DNA of 64,000 nt from Galeopsis tetrahit (taxonomy: Eukaryota; Streptophyta; Magnoliopsida; Lamiales; Lamiaceae). The notes under the pieces are model-generated. The model made no database searches. It saw only the letters and a program-made list of their open reading frames with translations, and had not been told where the DNA came from. A program made the position numbers and the translations under genes. Position 1 is the first letter of the stretch; each line of letters opens with the position of its first letter. Below are positions 42,090 to 52,927 of this stretch, piece after piece. The stretch covers positions 6,865,001 through 6,929,000 of the forward strand of contig OY776124.1 in assembly GCA_963675135.1 (NCBI GenBank). Reading direction: 5' to 3'.

Positions 42090-45000
42090 GTTATTAAGAT
42101 CACTACTTTGCAGGATCGACTGGACTTATACAAGAAAGGTGGTTCAGTTGGTGAGACCTGGTACATAGACAGTGGGTGTTCACACCATATGACTGGTACC
42201 AAGGCCTTACTTACTGACTATCATGAGAAGGAAGGACCAAAAGTCATCTTTGGTGATAGCTCAATAGCAATCACAAAAGGATTTGGATTCATCAAGAATG
42301 GAGATGTTGAAATCCAAGATGTATCCTATGTTGAAGGTTTGAAGTATAATTTGTTATCTGTATCTCAATTTTGTGACAGGGGATACAAGGTTCAGTTCAA
42401 GACCAGAAGATGTGAAATAATTGATAAAAGGACTCACAATGTTCTACTTGTTGGCACAAGACAAGGAAGTGTATACATTGTGAACTGGAATAGTTGTCCT
42501 AAGAATGCTTGTCTTATTACTAAGAGTCCTAAAGAAAACAGTTGGCTCTGGCATAAACGCCTCTGCCATCTAAACTTTAAGATAACCAACAAGATTGCTA
42601 GAGAACATCTTGTTGAGGGCATTCCTAATGAAATCTATTCCAAGTCACAAGTATGTGATTCCTGTCAAAAAGGTAAACAGGTAAAGGTTTCATTTAAGTC
42701 CATTCCAACTCTTTCAACAAGCAGAGTTTTAGAACTCTTACATATGGATCTTCATGGTCCTATCAATCCTCCTACATTGAATGGAAGAAGGTATACTCTA
42801 GTTGTTGTTGATGATTATTCTAAGTTTACTTGGGTAGTCTTTCTACACAAAAAGAGTGATACACAAACACTACTTCCAGATCTATTGAAGAAATTGCAGG
42901 TTGAAAAAGGTCATCCCATTGTCAAGATTAGGAGTGACAAGGGGACTGAATTTATTAATTGTTACATTTCTGACTACTGTTCTAAGTCTGGCATACAGCA
43001 TTTGACAAGTGCAGCCAGAACCCCTCAACAAAATGGTGTTGCAGAAAGGAGAAACAGAACACTAAAAGAAGCTTGCAGAGCCATGATTGCAGAATTCAAC
43101 ACTCCTCAGAAATTTTGGGCAGAAGCTATTAACACAGCTTGCCACTCTCAAAATCGAAGTGCTCTTAATAAGGTGCATGGTAAAACACCTTATGAGGTAT
43201 GGAAAGGTAGAAAACCAAGAGTTTCTTATTTTCATATTTTTGGTTGTAAGTGTTTCATACATAACAATGGCAAAAGTAAATTAAATGCTTTTGATGCAAA
43301 AGCTGATGAAGGGATATTCTTAGGATACTCTTCTGTAAGCAAAGAATTTAAAGTGTTCAATTACTCTACCCTATGTGTGGAAGAAACACCCCATGTTGTC
43401 TTTAATGAGAATGTACAGGACTCTGCTGATCATCAGCTCAGTAAGAAAGTTGACAAACTACAGCTTCAGATCAACAATGAAGATGATGATACAGGAATAT
43501 ATGAATCTGTACAAGCCTATAATCCTTTCCTGAATGTTCTAGATCAAGATTCTGATAAAGAAAAGGTAAAAGACAAAGGTGAGTCATCTAAAACTTCTGA
43601 AATAAAAGAATTGAATGACTGCTCTCCTGTGAACAAAACTGCTGATATAAATAATACTGATCTGCATGATGTAAATGATGATACTGTTAAGAATAGAAGG
43701 ACATGGAAGTCTGCTCATTCTACTGATCTGATTCTAGGTGATTCTAGTATAAGAGTTAAAACTAGAAAACAATTGTTTGATTCAAAGGAAGAACCTAGTA
43801 AGTCTTTATTTTGCTGGTGTTGTTTTCTATCATCTATTGAGCCTAAAACTGTGGTTGAAGCTTTAAGTGATAGTAACTGGATTGTAGCCATGCAGGAAGA
43901 ACTTAATCAGTTCACTAGAAATGAAGTCTGGGAACTTGTTGATAGACCTAGTAATCATAATGTTGTAGGCACTAAGTGGATTTTCAAGAACAAAAGGGAT
44001 GAAAATGATCTTGTAGTTAGAAACAAAGCTAGATTAGTTGCTCAGGGCTACTCTCAAGCTGAGGGTATTGATTATGATGAAACTTTTGCTCCTGTAGCTA
44101 GACTAGAAGCTATAAGACTGTTCCTTGCTTATGCTGCACATATGAAATTTACTGTGTATCAAATGGATGTGAAAAGTGCATTTTTGAATGGTATACTTGC
44201 TGAAGAAGTTTATGTAGAACAACCACCTGGTTTTGAAGTGAATAGTCACCAAGTATACAGGTTAAAGAAAGCACTCTATGGATTGAAACAAGCTCCAAGA
44301 GCATGGTATGATACTCTTTCTCTATTCTTACTGGAAAATGGTTTTACAAAAGGCAAAGTTGATAGAACTTTGTTTAGAAGACAAGAAGGTAATGATATAT
44401 TACTTGTTCAAATTTATGTGGATGATATTATCTTTGGATCACCCAACAAAAACTTGAGTGAAAGCTTTTCTACACTCATGCAAAGTAAATTTGAAATGTC
44501 TATGATGGGAGAAATGACATATTTTCTTGGTCTTCAAGTAAAACAAACTTCAGAAGGTATTTTTATAAATCAAGCAAAGTACACTAAGAATTTGCTAGAT
44601 AAATTTGGTATTAAAACCTGTAAGACAGTTGGTGTGCCCATGCAACCTACATACAGAATGGATCCTGATGAAGGAGGTAAGTCTTCTGACCAACCTCGCT
44701 ATCGTGCTTTAATTGGCTCTTTACTCTATCTAACTGCCAGCAGACCTGATATTGCTTTTTCTGTTGGAGTATGTGCAAGATTTCAAGCAAACCCCAAGGA
44801 AAGTCATCTGGAAGCTGCTAAAAGGATATTGAAATATCTAAAGGGGACCATTAATCGAGGATTATGGTATCCTGCAGATGATGATATATCTTTAAGTGGT
44901 TATTCAGACTCGGACTTTGGAGGTTGCAAAATAGATAGAAAATCTACTTCAGGTTCATGTCAATTCTTAGGAACTAAGCTCATTTCATGGTTTTCAAAGA

Positions 45001-45371
45001 AACAAACAAGTGTGGCAACTTCTACTACTGAAGCAGAATATATGGCTGCAGGTAGTTGTTGTAGTCAGATTCTTTGGCTAATACAACAACTCAGAGACTA
45101 CAATGTTGTAGAATCTAATGTACCTATATATTGTGACAGTAATAGTGCCATTGCCATCACACAAAATCATGTTCTTCATACTAGATGCAAACATGTTGAC
45201 ATTAGGCATCATTTTATTAGGGATCATGTTGAAAAGAAGAATATTAGAATGGAAAAGATTCATACTGATATTCAAAGAGCTGACATTTTTACAAAACCAT
45301 TGGCTGAAGTGAGATTCAGAGAATTGTGCATTAGTTTAGGATTGATAGATATGGATTCTGTTTGTATATAG
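42090..45371 (+). CDS. pol: Pol polyprotein of copy B, intact
   Basis: The frame is open from 42090 (after a TAA at 42087-42089) to the stop at 45369-45371; the numbering used here counts from TTG 42108 (1087 aa). Protease WYIDSGCSHHMTG ~18-30; integrase zinc region WHKRLCHLN ... CDSCQKGKQ; integrase core Asp in MDLHGP, Asp in SDKGTEF, Glu in NGVAERRNRT; RT with YVDDIIFGS at 770-778; RNase H with SGYSDSDFGG, TEAEYMAAG and CDSNSAIA. Every catalytic motif is present. There is no ATG near the frame opening, and the frame is offset by -1 from gag with a short gap. Expression must therefore involve something other than simple read-through; splicing to the TTGCAG|G at 42113 is one possibility. Confidence 0.93.
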   Translation, partial: VIKITTLQDRLDLYKKGGSVGETWYIDSGCSHHMTGTKALLTDYHEKEGPKVIFGDSSIAITKGFGFIKNGDVEIQDVSYVEGLKYNLLSVSQFCDRGYKVQFKTRRCEIIDKRTHNVLLVGTRQGSVYIVNWNSCPKNACLITKSPKENSWLWHKRLCHLNFKITNKIAREHLVEGIPNEIYSKSQVCDSCQKGKQVKVSFKSIPTLSTSRVLELLHMDLHGPINPPTLNGRRYTLVVVDDYSKFTWVVFLHKKSDTQTLLPDLLKKLQVEKGHPIVKIRSDKGTEFINCYISDYCSKSGIQHLTSAARTPQQNGVAERRNRTLKEACRAMIAEFNTPQKFWAEAINTACHSQNRSALNKVHGKTPYEVWKGRKPRVSYFHIFGCKCFIHNNGKSKLNAFDAKADEGIFLGYSSVSKEFKVFNYSTLCVEETPHVVFNENVQDSADHQLSKKVDKLQLQINNEDDDTGIYESVQAYNPFLNVLDQDSDKEKVKDKGESSKTSEIKELNDCSPVNKTADINNTDLHDVNDDTVKNRRTWKSAHSTDLILGDSSIRVKTRKQLFDSKEEPSKSLFCWCCFLSSIEPKTVVEALSDSNWIVAMQEELNQFTRNEVWELVDRPSNHNVVGTKWIFKNKRDENDLVVRNKARLVAQGYSQAEGIDYDETFAPVARLEAIRLFLAYAAHMKFTVYQMDVKSAFLNGILAEEVYVEQPPGFEVNSHQVYRLKKALYGLKQAPRAWYDTLSLFLLENGFTKGKVDRTLFRRQEGNDILLVQIYVDDIIFGSPNKNLSESFSTLMQSKFEMSMMGEMTYFLGLQVKQTSEGIFINQAKYTKNLLDKFGIKTCKTVGVPMQPTYRMDPDEGGKSSDQPRYRALIGSLLYLTASRPDIAFSVGVCARFQANPKESHLEAAKRILKYLKGTINRGLWYPADDDISLSGYSDSDFGGCKIDRKSTSGSCQFLGTKLISWFSKKQTSVATSTTEAEYMAAGSCCSQILWLIQQLRDYNVVESNVPIYCDSNSAIAITQNHVLHTRCKHVDIRHHFIRDHVEKKNIRMEKIHTDIQRADIFTKPLAEVRFRELCISLGLIDMDSVCI

Positions 45372-46624
45372 AACTGTGCTAACATTTCAGGTACTGATCT
45401 TATACCAAGAGGAAGATAAAGCAGAAAGTAAGAGCAGTACATCAAAATTCAACAGTCAGAAGAGACAATCCTATGTCAGATCACTAAAACAGGTAACAAG
45501 GTTACTAAAGTGACCTTAATCCCAATGAGGAAGCTGGTAAAGCTGAGGGACACTGAGAACATACATTAAGGGGGAATCTGTGATTTCTTAAAGATCCTTT
45601 TGTTGACTCAGATCACTAAGTCACTTTAGCATAAACCTTGATGTGATCATTAAATTATGCATATTGTTACTAATCTGTACTGTTTTACACTTATATCTCA
45701 TGAACTAACACTTCTACCAAGGTGAAACATGCACATAAGAGGAATTCTCCACTGAAGGGGGAACTGATCTGATTACAAAATTGAAGAAGTCTACTAATCT
45801 GATCTGATTACAGGCTATATCAGTCTACAGATATATTCTGATTAATACATTGACTTGTCTACAGAACTGTGCTGATTACAAAGTTTCTTTGTCTACAGTA
45901 CTGATCTGATTACAAATCAGTTATTCTACAGAACTAATCTGATTACTGACTAATCTGTCTACAGAAAGATTTGTTTACTACTAATCTGTCTACAAGAAAT
46001 CTACTGATCTGACACAGTACTGATCTGAGGATTACTGTGCTGATATCAAAAAGATGAAATCAGGAAATTTGGGTACTGATCTGAGGATTACTGTGCTGAC
46101 CCATCTACTGATCTGAAATCTACTGTGCTGATTCATCTACTGATCTGATTTCTAAAAAGGTTACTCAGCTGATCACAGTACTCAGCTGATCCAGATAAGT
46201 GAAATTTTCTTTAAACATAAGTAAGAAAATGAAGTGAAATAGTTTTGGAAACTACTGTGCTGATTTGCATCAGAACAGTCTTTTGGTTTAGATTACTCTA
46301 AGTCAAATATTGTTCAAATTTTTAGATTACTAATAGAGAAGATTAATACACTCTTCTATTTCTAACCTAAAAATTGTGGTGTATTTATCAAACACTAGTT
46401 GGCTCCAAAAATTAAGATTGTTTCTAGAATGTGAACAGTTATTGTTTAACTCGAATTTCGAGATTTAATCCCAACCATTCTTTATAATAATCTAATTCAA
46501 TCCTAGCCCTAGATTGGTTTTGAATTATAACAAAAACAATCACACTTCATCTTCTTCATTCTTACGAGTTCTTTTCTGAAAATTTCTTAACTTCTGATAA
46601 TCTGATTTCTACAAAAATTCTCGA
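45372..46624 (+). other. Non-coding spacer between pol and ORF3, rich in CTGATCT motifs
   Basis: No ORF. It holds a TTAAGGGGGAA purine strip near 45568-45578 and, from about 45760 to 46200, some 25 copies of (A/T)CTACTGATCTGA, TACTGTGCTGAT and close variants, the same motif family as in the LTRs. The ORF3 start follows at 46625. Confidence 0.8.
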
Positions 46625-49600
46625 ATGGCAACTATCAATATTATCAATGAAGCTAACCAAGTAGCAGGAACTTTTGATTCGAATTTGTGGATACGCAAGA
46701 AGGGTATTTTTGTGGAGAACGCTGTCTACTTCAATGGTATACACAACGCTGAAAATCAAGCTATCTTAACTATGTGTGAAGAATGCGGACTACGAAAGTT
46801 TCTGGAGTCATTTCCCGTGAATGTCTACGAACCAGAAGCGGTGGAATTTTATTTACAACTTCAAGGAGATAAAAATGGTGTTCACTCCATGCTTGCTGGA
46901 CACAAGGTCACCATTACTAGGGAAATTCTCGAAGTAATGTTGGATTTACCACAAGGTCCGGTGGATATTATGACCTACAAAGCTGGTGAAGAAAAGGAGT
47001 GTGTAGGAAGATGGTCAGGTGTTGAAACAGAGACCTTGACGAATCTGAAGAAGGATGTACTTCCTACGGGTTTGCAGTTTTTGATGGATATAGCTGGAAA
47101 ATGCTTGTTAGGGCAACATCATAGCCAGGATGCCTTATCGAGTTTTAAAATTAGAATTATGGCTGCAATCATCGACAGAGTGCAAGGTGATTGGCAAGGA
47201 TTCTTCTTGGAAAGGCTAATGACTGAAAAGGAAAAAGTTTTATTTGATGAGGACACATTGGAATTCTCACTGAAATCAAAATTAGGGTTTGGAAACAAGC
47301 TGAGTTTCTTGCTACCTCAGCTGGTGAAAAAGCCATATTGGAGTAATCCCAAGAAATTCCATCATGGGAAGTTCTTGATGAAGAAGGAGTCTGTTCAATT
47401 TGAACAAGAGAACCCCTTGGAACACTCTCAAGAAATTGAAGCAGAGGAGTCTGGAGCTTCAATGTACCAATCGGAGGATGATCAAATTGAGGTTAGATCA
47501 AAGGCAAGGCATGATCCAAGCAGTACTACACTAAGGAGAGGAAGATCTGCTACAGCCGCCTCGGAACCAACAGTTCGTTTTGTGGAAACTGTGGTGCAAT
47601 CAAGCTCAGATGAGCAAGAGGTTAGTGTTCCTAGTCCAGTTGCTATTCATAAGAGGACTAAGTCAAGGAGTGTCAGGAGGAAGTTAGTTGTTGTCTCCCC
47701 TACCCCTTCTGATTCTGAACCAAGCCAACCTGAACCCCAAAACCCTCAACCTTCATGTTCTGGAGGATCAGATCAATACTTTTCTGAGACTCAGAACACT
47801 CCCCATTCATCACCTCAGCTCACTACCTTTGAGCCTACTTCAATTCCTACCCCTCAACATCAAACTTCACATCAACCTTCACCACATCAATCACCAACAC
47901 AGGTTCATGCTCACTCTACTGAACATGAATTTGAACCTTCTACTGAACCAATTGATATTTCATCTTCTCTTGAACCTGAATTTATAACTCCTAAACCTGC
48001 TGATTTGATGGAGTACACTATCTGTGATAAAGAAGATAGAATCAGGATAGATTTAAGGATAGCATTGTTGAAACAATTTCCTGGATTAGATGAGAGCTCT
48101 GTTGAGTTTGAGAAACTCCTTAGGATAGGCACTTGGGTGTATCTTAAGAGGAGTACTTTGAAGGAAAGTTTAGCTATCATGGAAGGCATGGGAGGTGCTT
48201 CAATCTTTGATGATTGGGAAGCAGAGCAGATGCAAGCAGCTGGTGTTAACTCTTTTCTTGAGTTAGTCACTCCAGAATCTGTTGTACTTCTTGTTGAGAG
48301 ATTAACAGGGATCAAGTACACTGTTGAGAAGATTGCAACTCCTAACTCTGATGAAGATTTGTTTAGTGAAGAGAAAGGTCTTGATGAAACTGAAGCTGCT
48401 GAAGAAGATTTTATGGATATTGATGAAGACATTGTCAATGCAACAGAAGTGTTTGAGAACACTGTTGTAATTGAGGAAACTGATGCTGTTGAAAATCAGG
48501 ATGTAAATGCTGAAGAATTGGAAAGCATTCCTATTCACCCTACTGATCCTATTGAGGATGTGCAAGAACAGATCAGAACAGGTTCTGTTGAGAAAGAATC
48601 TGATATTTCTGAATTTGAAATGCTGAAAAGGCAGAATGCAGAGCTTCAAGGCAAATTGGAAGCTGCTGTCCAAATGTTTCAAGAAGCTACTGACAGAATG
48701 AACAAGATGCATTCTGAACACTCTTATGAGAAGGTAATGGAGTATACAATGTCCAAAATATTTGACCTTCATAGAGTACAAGAGAAGAATTTGTCTCAGG
48801 TGTTGCATAAAAAGCTGGAGCAACACATATCTTCCTTGAAAGAGTGGCATGATGAAGCCAAAAAGGGGGAAGATAGGACAAGACAAGTGATGGAACAAAC
48901 ACAGTCACAACAAGCTCAGCTGGTTGTGAGTCAGGATGAATTAAGAGCTGAAATTCATATGTTAAATGAAAAGCTGAAGCAAAGAAAGCAACAGAAGCAA
49001 CAAGGTCAAGAGATTGTTGAGAAAAGACCTGAAATTGCTGGAAGTTCAAGTCAGAAGAAAAGAAAGTTAGTCCTATCTGATGAAGAACAACAAGAGGAAG
49101 AAGCTGGAAGAATGACTAGATCAAACAGCAAAATGAAAGCTGTTATCACAAGTGAAGAAGAAAACTTGAAAAAGAAGAAAGAAAAGGATATCAAGTTCTT
49201 GAAGACAAGATTTGATAATCGAGTCACAGCTTTGAAGAAAAAGATGAATGCTCAAAAGAAAGCTGAAGGAAAACAGTTTGACAAAGATTTTCAAGATGAA
49301 AACTTTGTGGATTTCATTGTTTTGACAGAACATATGGAATACTGGAAGAATTTGAAGAAGAAATGGCAGATTGCTAACTTCATTGTGAAGAAGTTTGGTG
49401 ATCATTCGAGCAAGGAAGCAGAATTTATTGATTTTGAAGAATTTATGCTGAATATTGATCAAGAATTCTGGGAAGACATAGCACAGGTTGCTAATCGTGC
49501 TGGAACAAAGATTTTGTCCCCTGAAGAACCTAATTGGGAACCTCCAAGACTGGAAAGTGGAGAACCTGATTACAAAGAGATCAACAACATTATTGCTGAG

Positions 49601-49681
49601 ATTATCAAGGAAGAAGGAATCACTGATCATCAACATATGATGGATATCAAGGCAAGAATGTATGTGGCATTCAGAATCTGA
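46625..49681 (+). CDS. Third ORF of copy B (Sirevirus ORF3, so-called env-like)
   Basis: 1018 aa. Residues ~1-230 form a folded-looking domain (NLWIRKKGIFVENAVYF, ECGLRKFLESFPVNVYEPE, MAAIIDRVQGDWQGFF) of the type also found in plant transposon proteins. ~270-460 is Ser/Pro/Gln/His-rich and looks disordered. ~470-580 is a second compact part (RIALLKQFPGLDESS), then an acidic stretch. Strong heptad coiled coil runs ~660-815, with a basic KKRKL cluster near 811 that could be a nuclear signal. A Lys/Glu-rich C-terminal domain follows. No signal peptide or membrane helix is visible, so it does not look like an envelope protein. The function is unknown. The position after pol matches other Sireviruses, and copy C has a related decayed ORF in the same place. 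Confidence 0.85.
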   Translation: MATINIINEANQVAGTFDSNLWIRKKGIFVENAVYFNGIHNAENQAILTMCEECGLRKFLESFPVNVYEPEAVEFYLQLQGDKNGVHSMLAGHKVTITREILEVMLDLPQGPVDIMTYKAGEEKECVGRWSGVETETLTNLKKDVLPTGLQFLMDIAGKCLLGQHHSQDALSSFKIRIMAAIIDRVQGDWQGFFLERLMTEKEKVLFDEDTLEFSLKSKLGFGNKLSFLLPQLVKKPYWSNPKKFHHGKFLMKKESVQFEQENPLEHSQEIEAEESGASMYQSEDDQIEVRSKARHDPSSTTLRRGRSATAASEPTVRFVETVVQSSSDEQEVSVPSPVAIHKRTKSRSVRRKLVVVSPTPSDSEPSQPEPQNPQPSCSGGSDQYFSETQNTPHSSPQLTTFEPTSIPTPQHQTSHQPSPHQSPTQVHAHSTEHEFEPSTEPIDISSSLEPEFITPKPADLMEYTICDKEDRIRIDLRIALLKQFPGLDESSVEFEKLLRIGTWVYLKRSTLKESLAIMEGMGGASIFDDWEAEQMQAAGVNSFLELVTPESVVLLVERLTGIKYTVEKIATPNSDEDLFSEEKGLDETEAAEEDFMDIDEDIVNATEVFENTVVIEETDAVENQDVNAEELESIPIHPTDPIEDVQEQIRTGSVEKESDISEFEMLKRQNAELQGKLEAAVQMFQEATDRMNKMHSEHSYEKVMEYTMSKIFDLHRVQEKNLSQVLHKKLEQHISSLKEWHDEAKKGEDRTRQVMEQTQSQQAQLVVSQDELRAEIHMLNEKLKQRKQQKQQGQEIVEKRPEIAGSSSQKKRKLVLSDEEQQEEEAGRMTRSNSKMKAVITSEEENLKKKKEKDIKFLKTRFDNRVTALKKKMNAQKKAEGKQFDKDFQDENFVDFIVLTEHMEYWKNLKKKWQIANFIVKKFGDHSSKEAEFIDFEEFMLNIDQEFWEDIAQVANRAGTKILSPEEPNWEPPRLESGEPDYKEINNIIAEIIKEEGITDHQHMMDIKARMYVAFRI

Positions 49682-49906
49682 AGATGCAGAATGAAGATGA
49701 AGGACAAGCTCAGAAGATAACATTTCTATCCTTAATCTTTATTTCTATATTTTTGTGTTTCATATTCTGTGATTATTTGTAATATCTGATCTTATTTGAA
49801 TATGAATCTGGAATTTTGAATTGATGAACTGTTATGATTGACTACATACTTAACTACTGATTTATTAACATTTAAGTAGTTTTGGCTTCATCAAAAAGGG
49901 AGAAAT
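49682..49906 (+). other. 3' untranslated spacer and polypurine tract of copy B
   Basis: AT-rich, no ORF; AAAAAGGGAGAAA at 49893-49905 is 1 nt from the LTR. Confidence 0.8.
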
Positions 49907-51576
49907 TGTTGGGATATGAATCCTATAAACAATGTCCTAGTTGATGAAAGTATGTTTTGATGGCCAAAAGCAACTTAAAGTTAGTGATATATGTGGTTCT
50001 AAGTCATCTGAATATAAGCTTACTAATCTAATGAGAAACTTGAATTGAGATTACTGATCTTAATGCTAACTGAAGTAAGTTTACTGATCTTATTTGGTAA
50101 TATTAAGAATAAAATTACTGATCTTAACTGAGTCATATGGAATAAGATTACTGATCTGAGTATGGAAACTGAGAATATTTTTAGTGATCTTATATGATAT
50201 ATTTGAAATCTGAGTTACTGATCTGATGTACTTACTGATCTGATATGCTTACTGATCTTATAGGTAAGTTACTGATCTTAAATGTTTACTGATCTTAGAT
50301 ATTTACTGATCTTATATAAAAGTTATTGAACTTACAAGAGTTACTGATCTTATGAGTTACTGATCTTATTGGTTACTGATCTGATATATGAACTGTTAGG
50401 AACTAAGCTGATGTTTTGTATTGTATAGACAGCTTATAGTATAGGACTTAGAAATACTCATCTGTATATAGTTCAGTTGATGTATAGATAGGTTTTATAA
50501 TTGTAAAGTTGTATTTTGTTGTAATCAGCAGTGTAAAGTTCAGAACACTAGATTAGGAATAGATTAGATGAAGATCAGAAGACTAATGAAGACTCAGAGG
50601 ACTACTTCAGAATAAGAAGACTTCAAAGAAGAGTTGAAGAAGAGCTTAGAAGAAATCTGGAGAAATTTTGAACAGTTTTTGGTTACTGTGCTGATTGAAT
50701 CAGAAGAGTAAAAATCAGCAGAGTAAAATCCGAAGAGTAAAAATCAGAACAGTAAGTTACTGTGCTGATTTAGTGAAATTAAAGAATAAGTTTGGAAAGC
50801 TTATTTAAAGTGTAACTGGAGATTTATTGAAGAGATGCTGACTTGGAATAAGAAGGAAGTTACAAAGTCGGTTACAAGAAGAAGTTACAAAAACAGTTTT
50901 AGAGTTAGTTGAGAGTTAGTTCACAAACTGCTAACTGTCATACTAAGTTCTATAAATACTGTATGATCTCCTACTGCTAAAGACTACTGAAGCAATTACT
51001 GATCTTAGAGAATTCAAGAGCAAGTCTACAAGCAAGAACTCACAGAGTTAAAGGAGATTGAAGAAGAAGAAGCCACTGAATTGAAGAGAAGAATCAAAGG
51101 CTATTCAAAGAGAAGTTTTACTTTTCAAGTTTAAGTTTGTATTTTGTAAAACAAGTGTGCTAGTTACTTGTAGAATTACTAGTAGATCGAAGATATACCT
51201 GGAGGTATAATCGACAAGATCAAAGTCTTAATCTTGGGACTCTAAGCCACAAGAAGCTCAAGAAGAGTAATAAAACTTCACAACTGGAGTTGTGAGAGTG
51301 GATGTAGACATTTGTCGAACCACTATAAAATTCTGTGTTCTTTACTTTACTGTTTGATATTTGTTTGAATTGTTTAACTAAGAACATTAAGAATTAACAA
51401 AGATAAAGATCTATAGAAAAGTTGAGTATAAAGTTAATTGGGCTCATTAGTAATCTGATTATTCCGCATTGTGTATTCTGATATATTGAAAGATTTTTGA
51501 AAAGTCTATTCACCCCTCCCCTCTAGACATTTTCACTAGCTTACTCAATATTATTAACTCAACTTTGGGACCAACA
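49907..51576 (+). repeat. 3' LTR of copy B (1670 bp)
   Basis: Same ends as the 5' LTR; TATAAATA at 50951-50958. It holds one more TTACTGATCTTATTGG unit near 50360. Preceded by a purine tract (49893-49905, AAAAAGGGAGAAA). Confidence 0.96.
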
Positions 51577-51581
51577 TGTAT

Positions 51582-52927
51582 GCTCTCAACATCAAATCAC
51601 ACAAGTGCACTACCATATGCTTGCCAAATGTCTAAGTTCTCCACCACATAAAAGTGTTCAATCAATGAATCAATAAGGACTTCACGTTTGGTTGTAATGT
51701 AGGTTCTTTGGTTAGGGTGTGGAAGATTTGGATAAAGTGACTCACAAACTAGTGGAGTGAAAATGAAAGTTGCAACTCAAAGTTCTCAATCTCACACAAT
51801 TTACTTTCTCATTTTCTTTTTTAGGCTCATTCCTCACCATCAACCAATCAACACTTTTGAACTTCAAGCTCTACAAAATTCTTGTGCAAAAGAGAGTTTT
51901 CTTTTTCTTTTTTTGATTTTTCTTTTCTTTTCCCATCAACTCAATCTTTTTTATGCACAACTCACAATTCATCTTTTTTTCTTTTCAACCTTTCACTTTC
52001 CAACGAAACAAATCCACCAAATTCATATTTCACCTCAATTCAACCACATTTGTCAACATTCAAGCTCCACTAGTTCATAGGAAAATTAAGCTCATACAAG
52101 ATGGACAATGGGCTAAATATGTAGGTTGCCAAAGAATATAGGTCAATAGGCTCAAAGTGGTTAACTACGGATAAATTTCATTTGGTATGAAAAATTTGGT
52201 CAAGTGACTATTCAAAACAAAGATGGCCTTATATCACTTCCAAAGATTTCACACAAATAGTAGCTTCAAACAAGACAATTGACAAGTTCTAGAGCACACA
52301 AGCATGAATGATACTCACATGAAGGAAAATAGACCATAATATATGAAAGTCTAAAGGCTCTAAAGCTCACAAGCTTGTCTAATCATGAATTGAGAGCACC
52401 AAACCAAGCACAAATCTTCACATAATCAAGTGAACAAGTAAGCATCAATCAATACCACAAAACTCAACCAAACTTCAAAAAATCAACAATCACCATCAAT
52501 TATGCCTCAAATACCAACAATTCACAAGATAATCAATCACCAAAACTAGAGACAACGGTGCAATATTAATGAAGGTAAACACACGAAATCTCCCCCAAAC
52601 TTAAATGAAACTATGTAGTTGAATGCAAAGTTTGGGATTAAGTGTGTTACCTAGGAAAATATCCATCAAGTGAGCTCACAAAAGAAGCAAGCTACCACAA
52701 CCGATTGTCTCTTGAACTTCTTAGCACCAAAGCACCACTACCCTTGAGCTCCACCATGCATATCTCTCATCCTTGACCACCAACACAACACTCAACCTAC
52801 AAAACAAAAACTAAACAAAAGATCAAACAAGCTACAAATCTAAAAATAAAAGAAAGCAATAAAGAATGGGTTGCCTCCCATTTAGCGCTAAGTTTAACGT
52901 CTTCAAGCCGGACGAAAATGAAAGAAC
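51582..52927 (-). other. 3' untranslated region of the Athila-like element
   Basis: No gene. It contains a TTTTCTTT-rich stretch at 51890-51990 and, at 52867-52915, the strip TTGCCTCCCATTTAGCGC followed by TAACGTC (complement GGGAGGCAACCC), a sequence I recognise from the region after the coding part of Athila-type elements. Confidence 0.6.

Larger units (their letters stand above)
37691..51576 (+). mobile_element. Complete Sirevirus-type Ty1/copia retrotransposon, copy B (13,886 bp)
   Basis: Two LTRs (37691-39358 and 49907-51576), a perfect TGTAT target duplication (37686-37690, 51577-51581), tRNA-Met primer site, gag, pol, a third ORF and a polypurine tract, all on the plus strand. By eye the LTRs differ at about 4 positions plus a 14-bp and a 16-bp indel within repeat units. 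All three ORFs are open. The third ORF downstream of pol, the large gag and the long LTRs are marks of Sireviruses (Maximus/SIRE). It is nested in the Athila-like element and is the youngest datable insertion here. Confidence 0.96.

Noticed and set aside
46625..49681. Annotation as a retroviral envelope protein
   Set aside because: No signal peptide, membrane segment or cleavage site is visible; the protein is coiled-coil and Lys/Glu-rich.
47911..49723. Long minus-strand frames opposite ORF3 of copy B
   Set aside because: They mirror the Lys/Glu/Gln-rich sense codons, giving Phe/Leu/Ser-rich antisense shadows.
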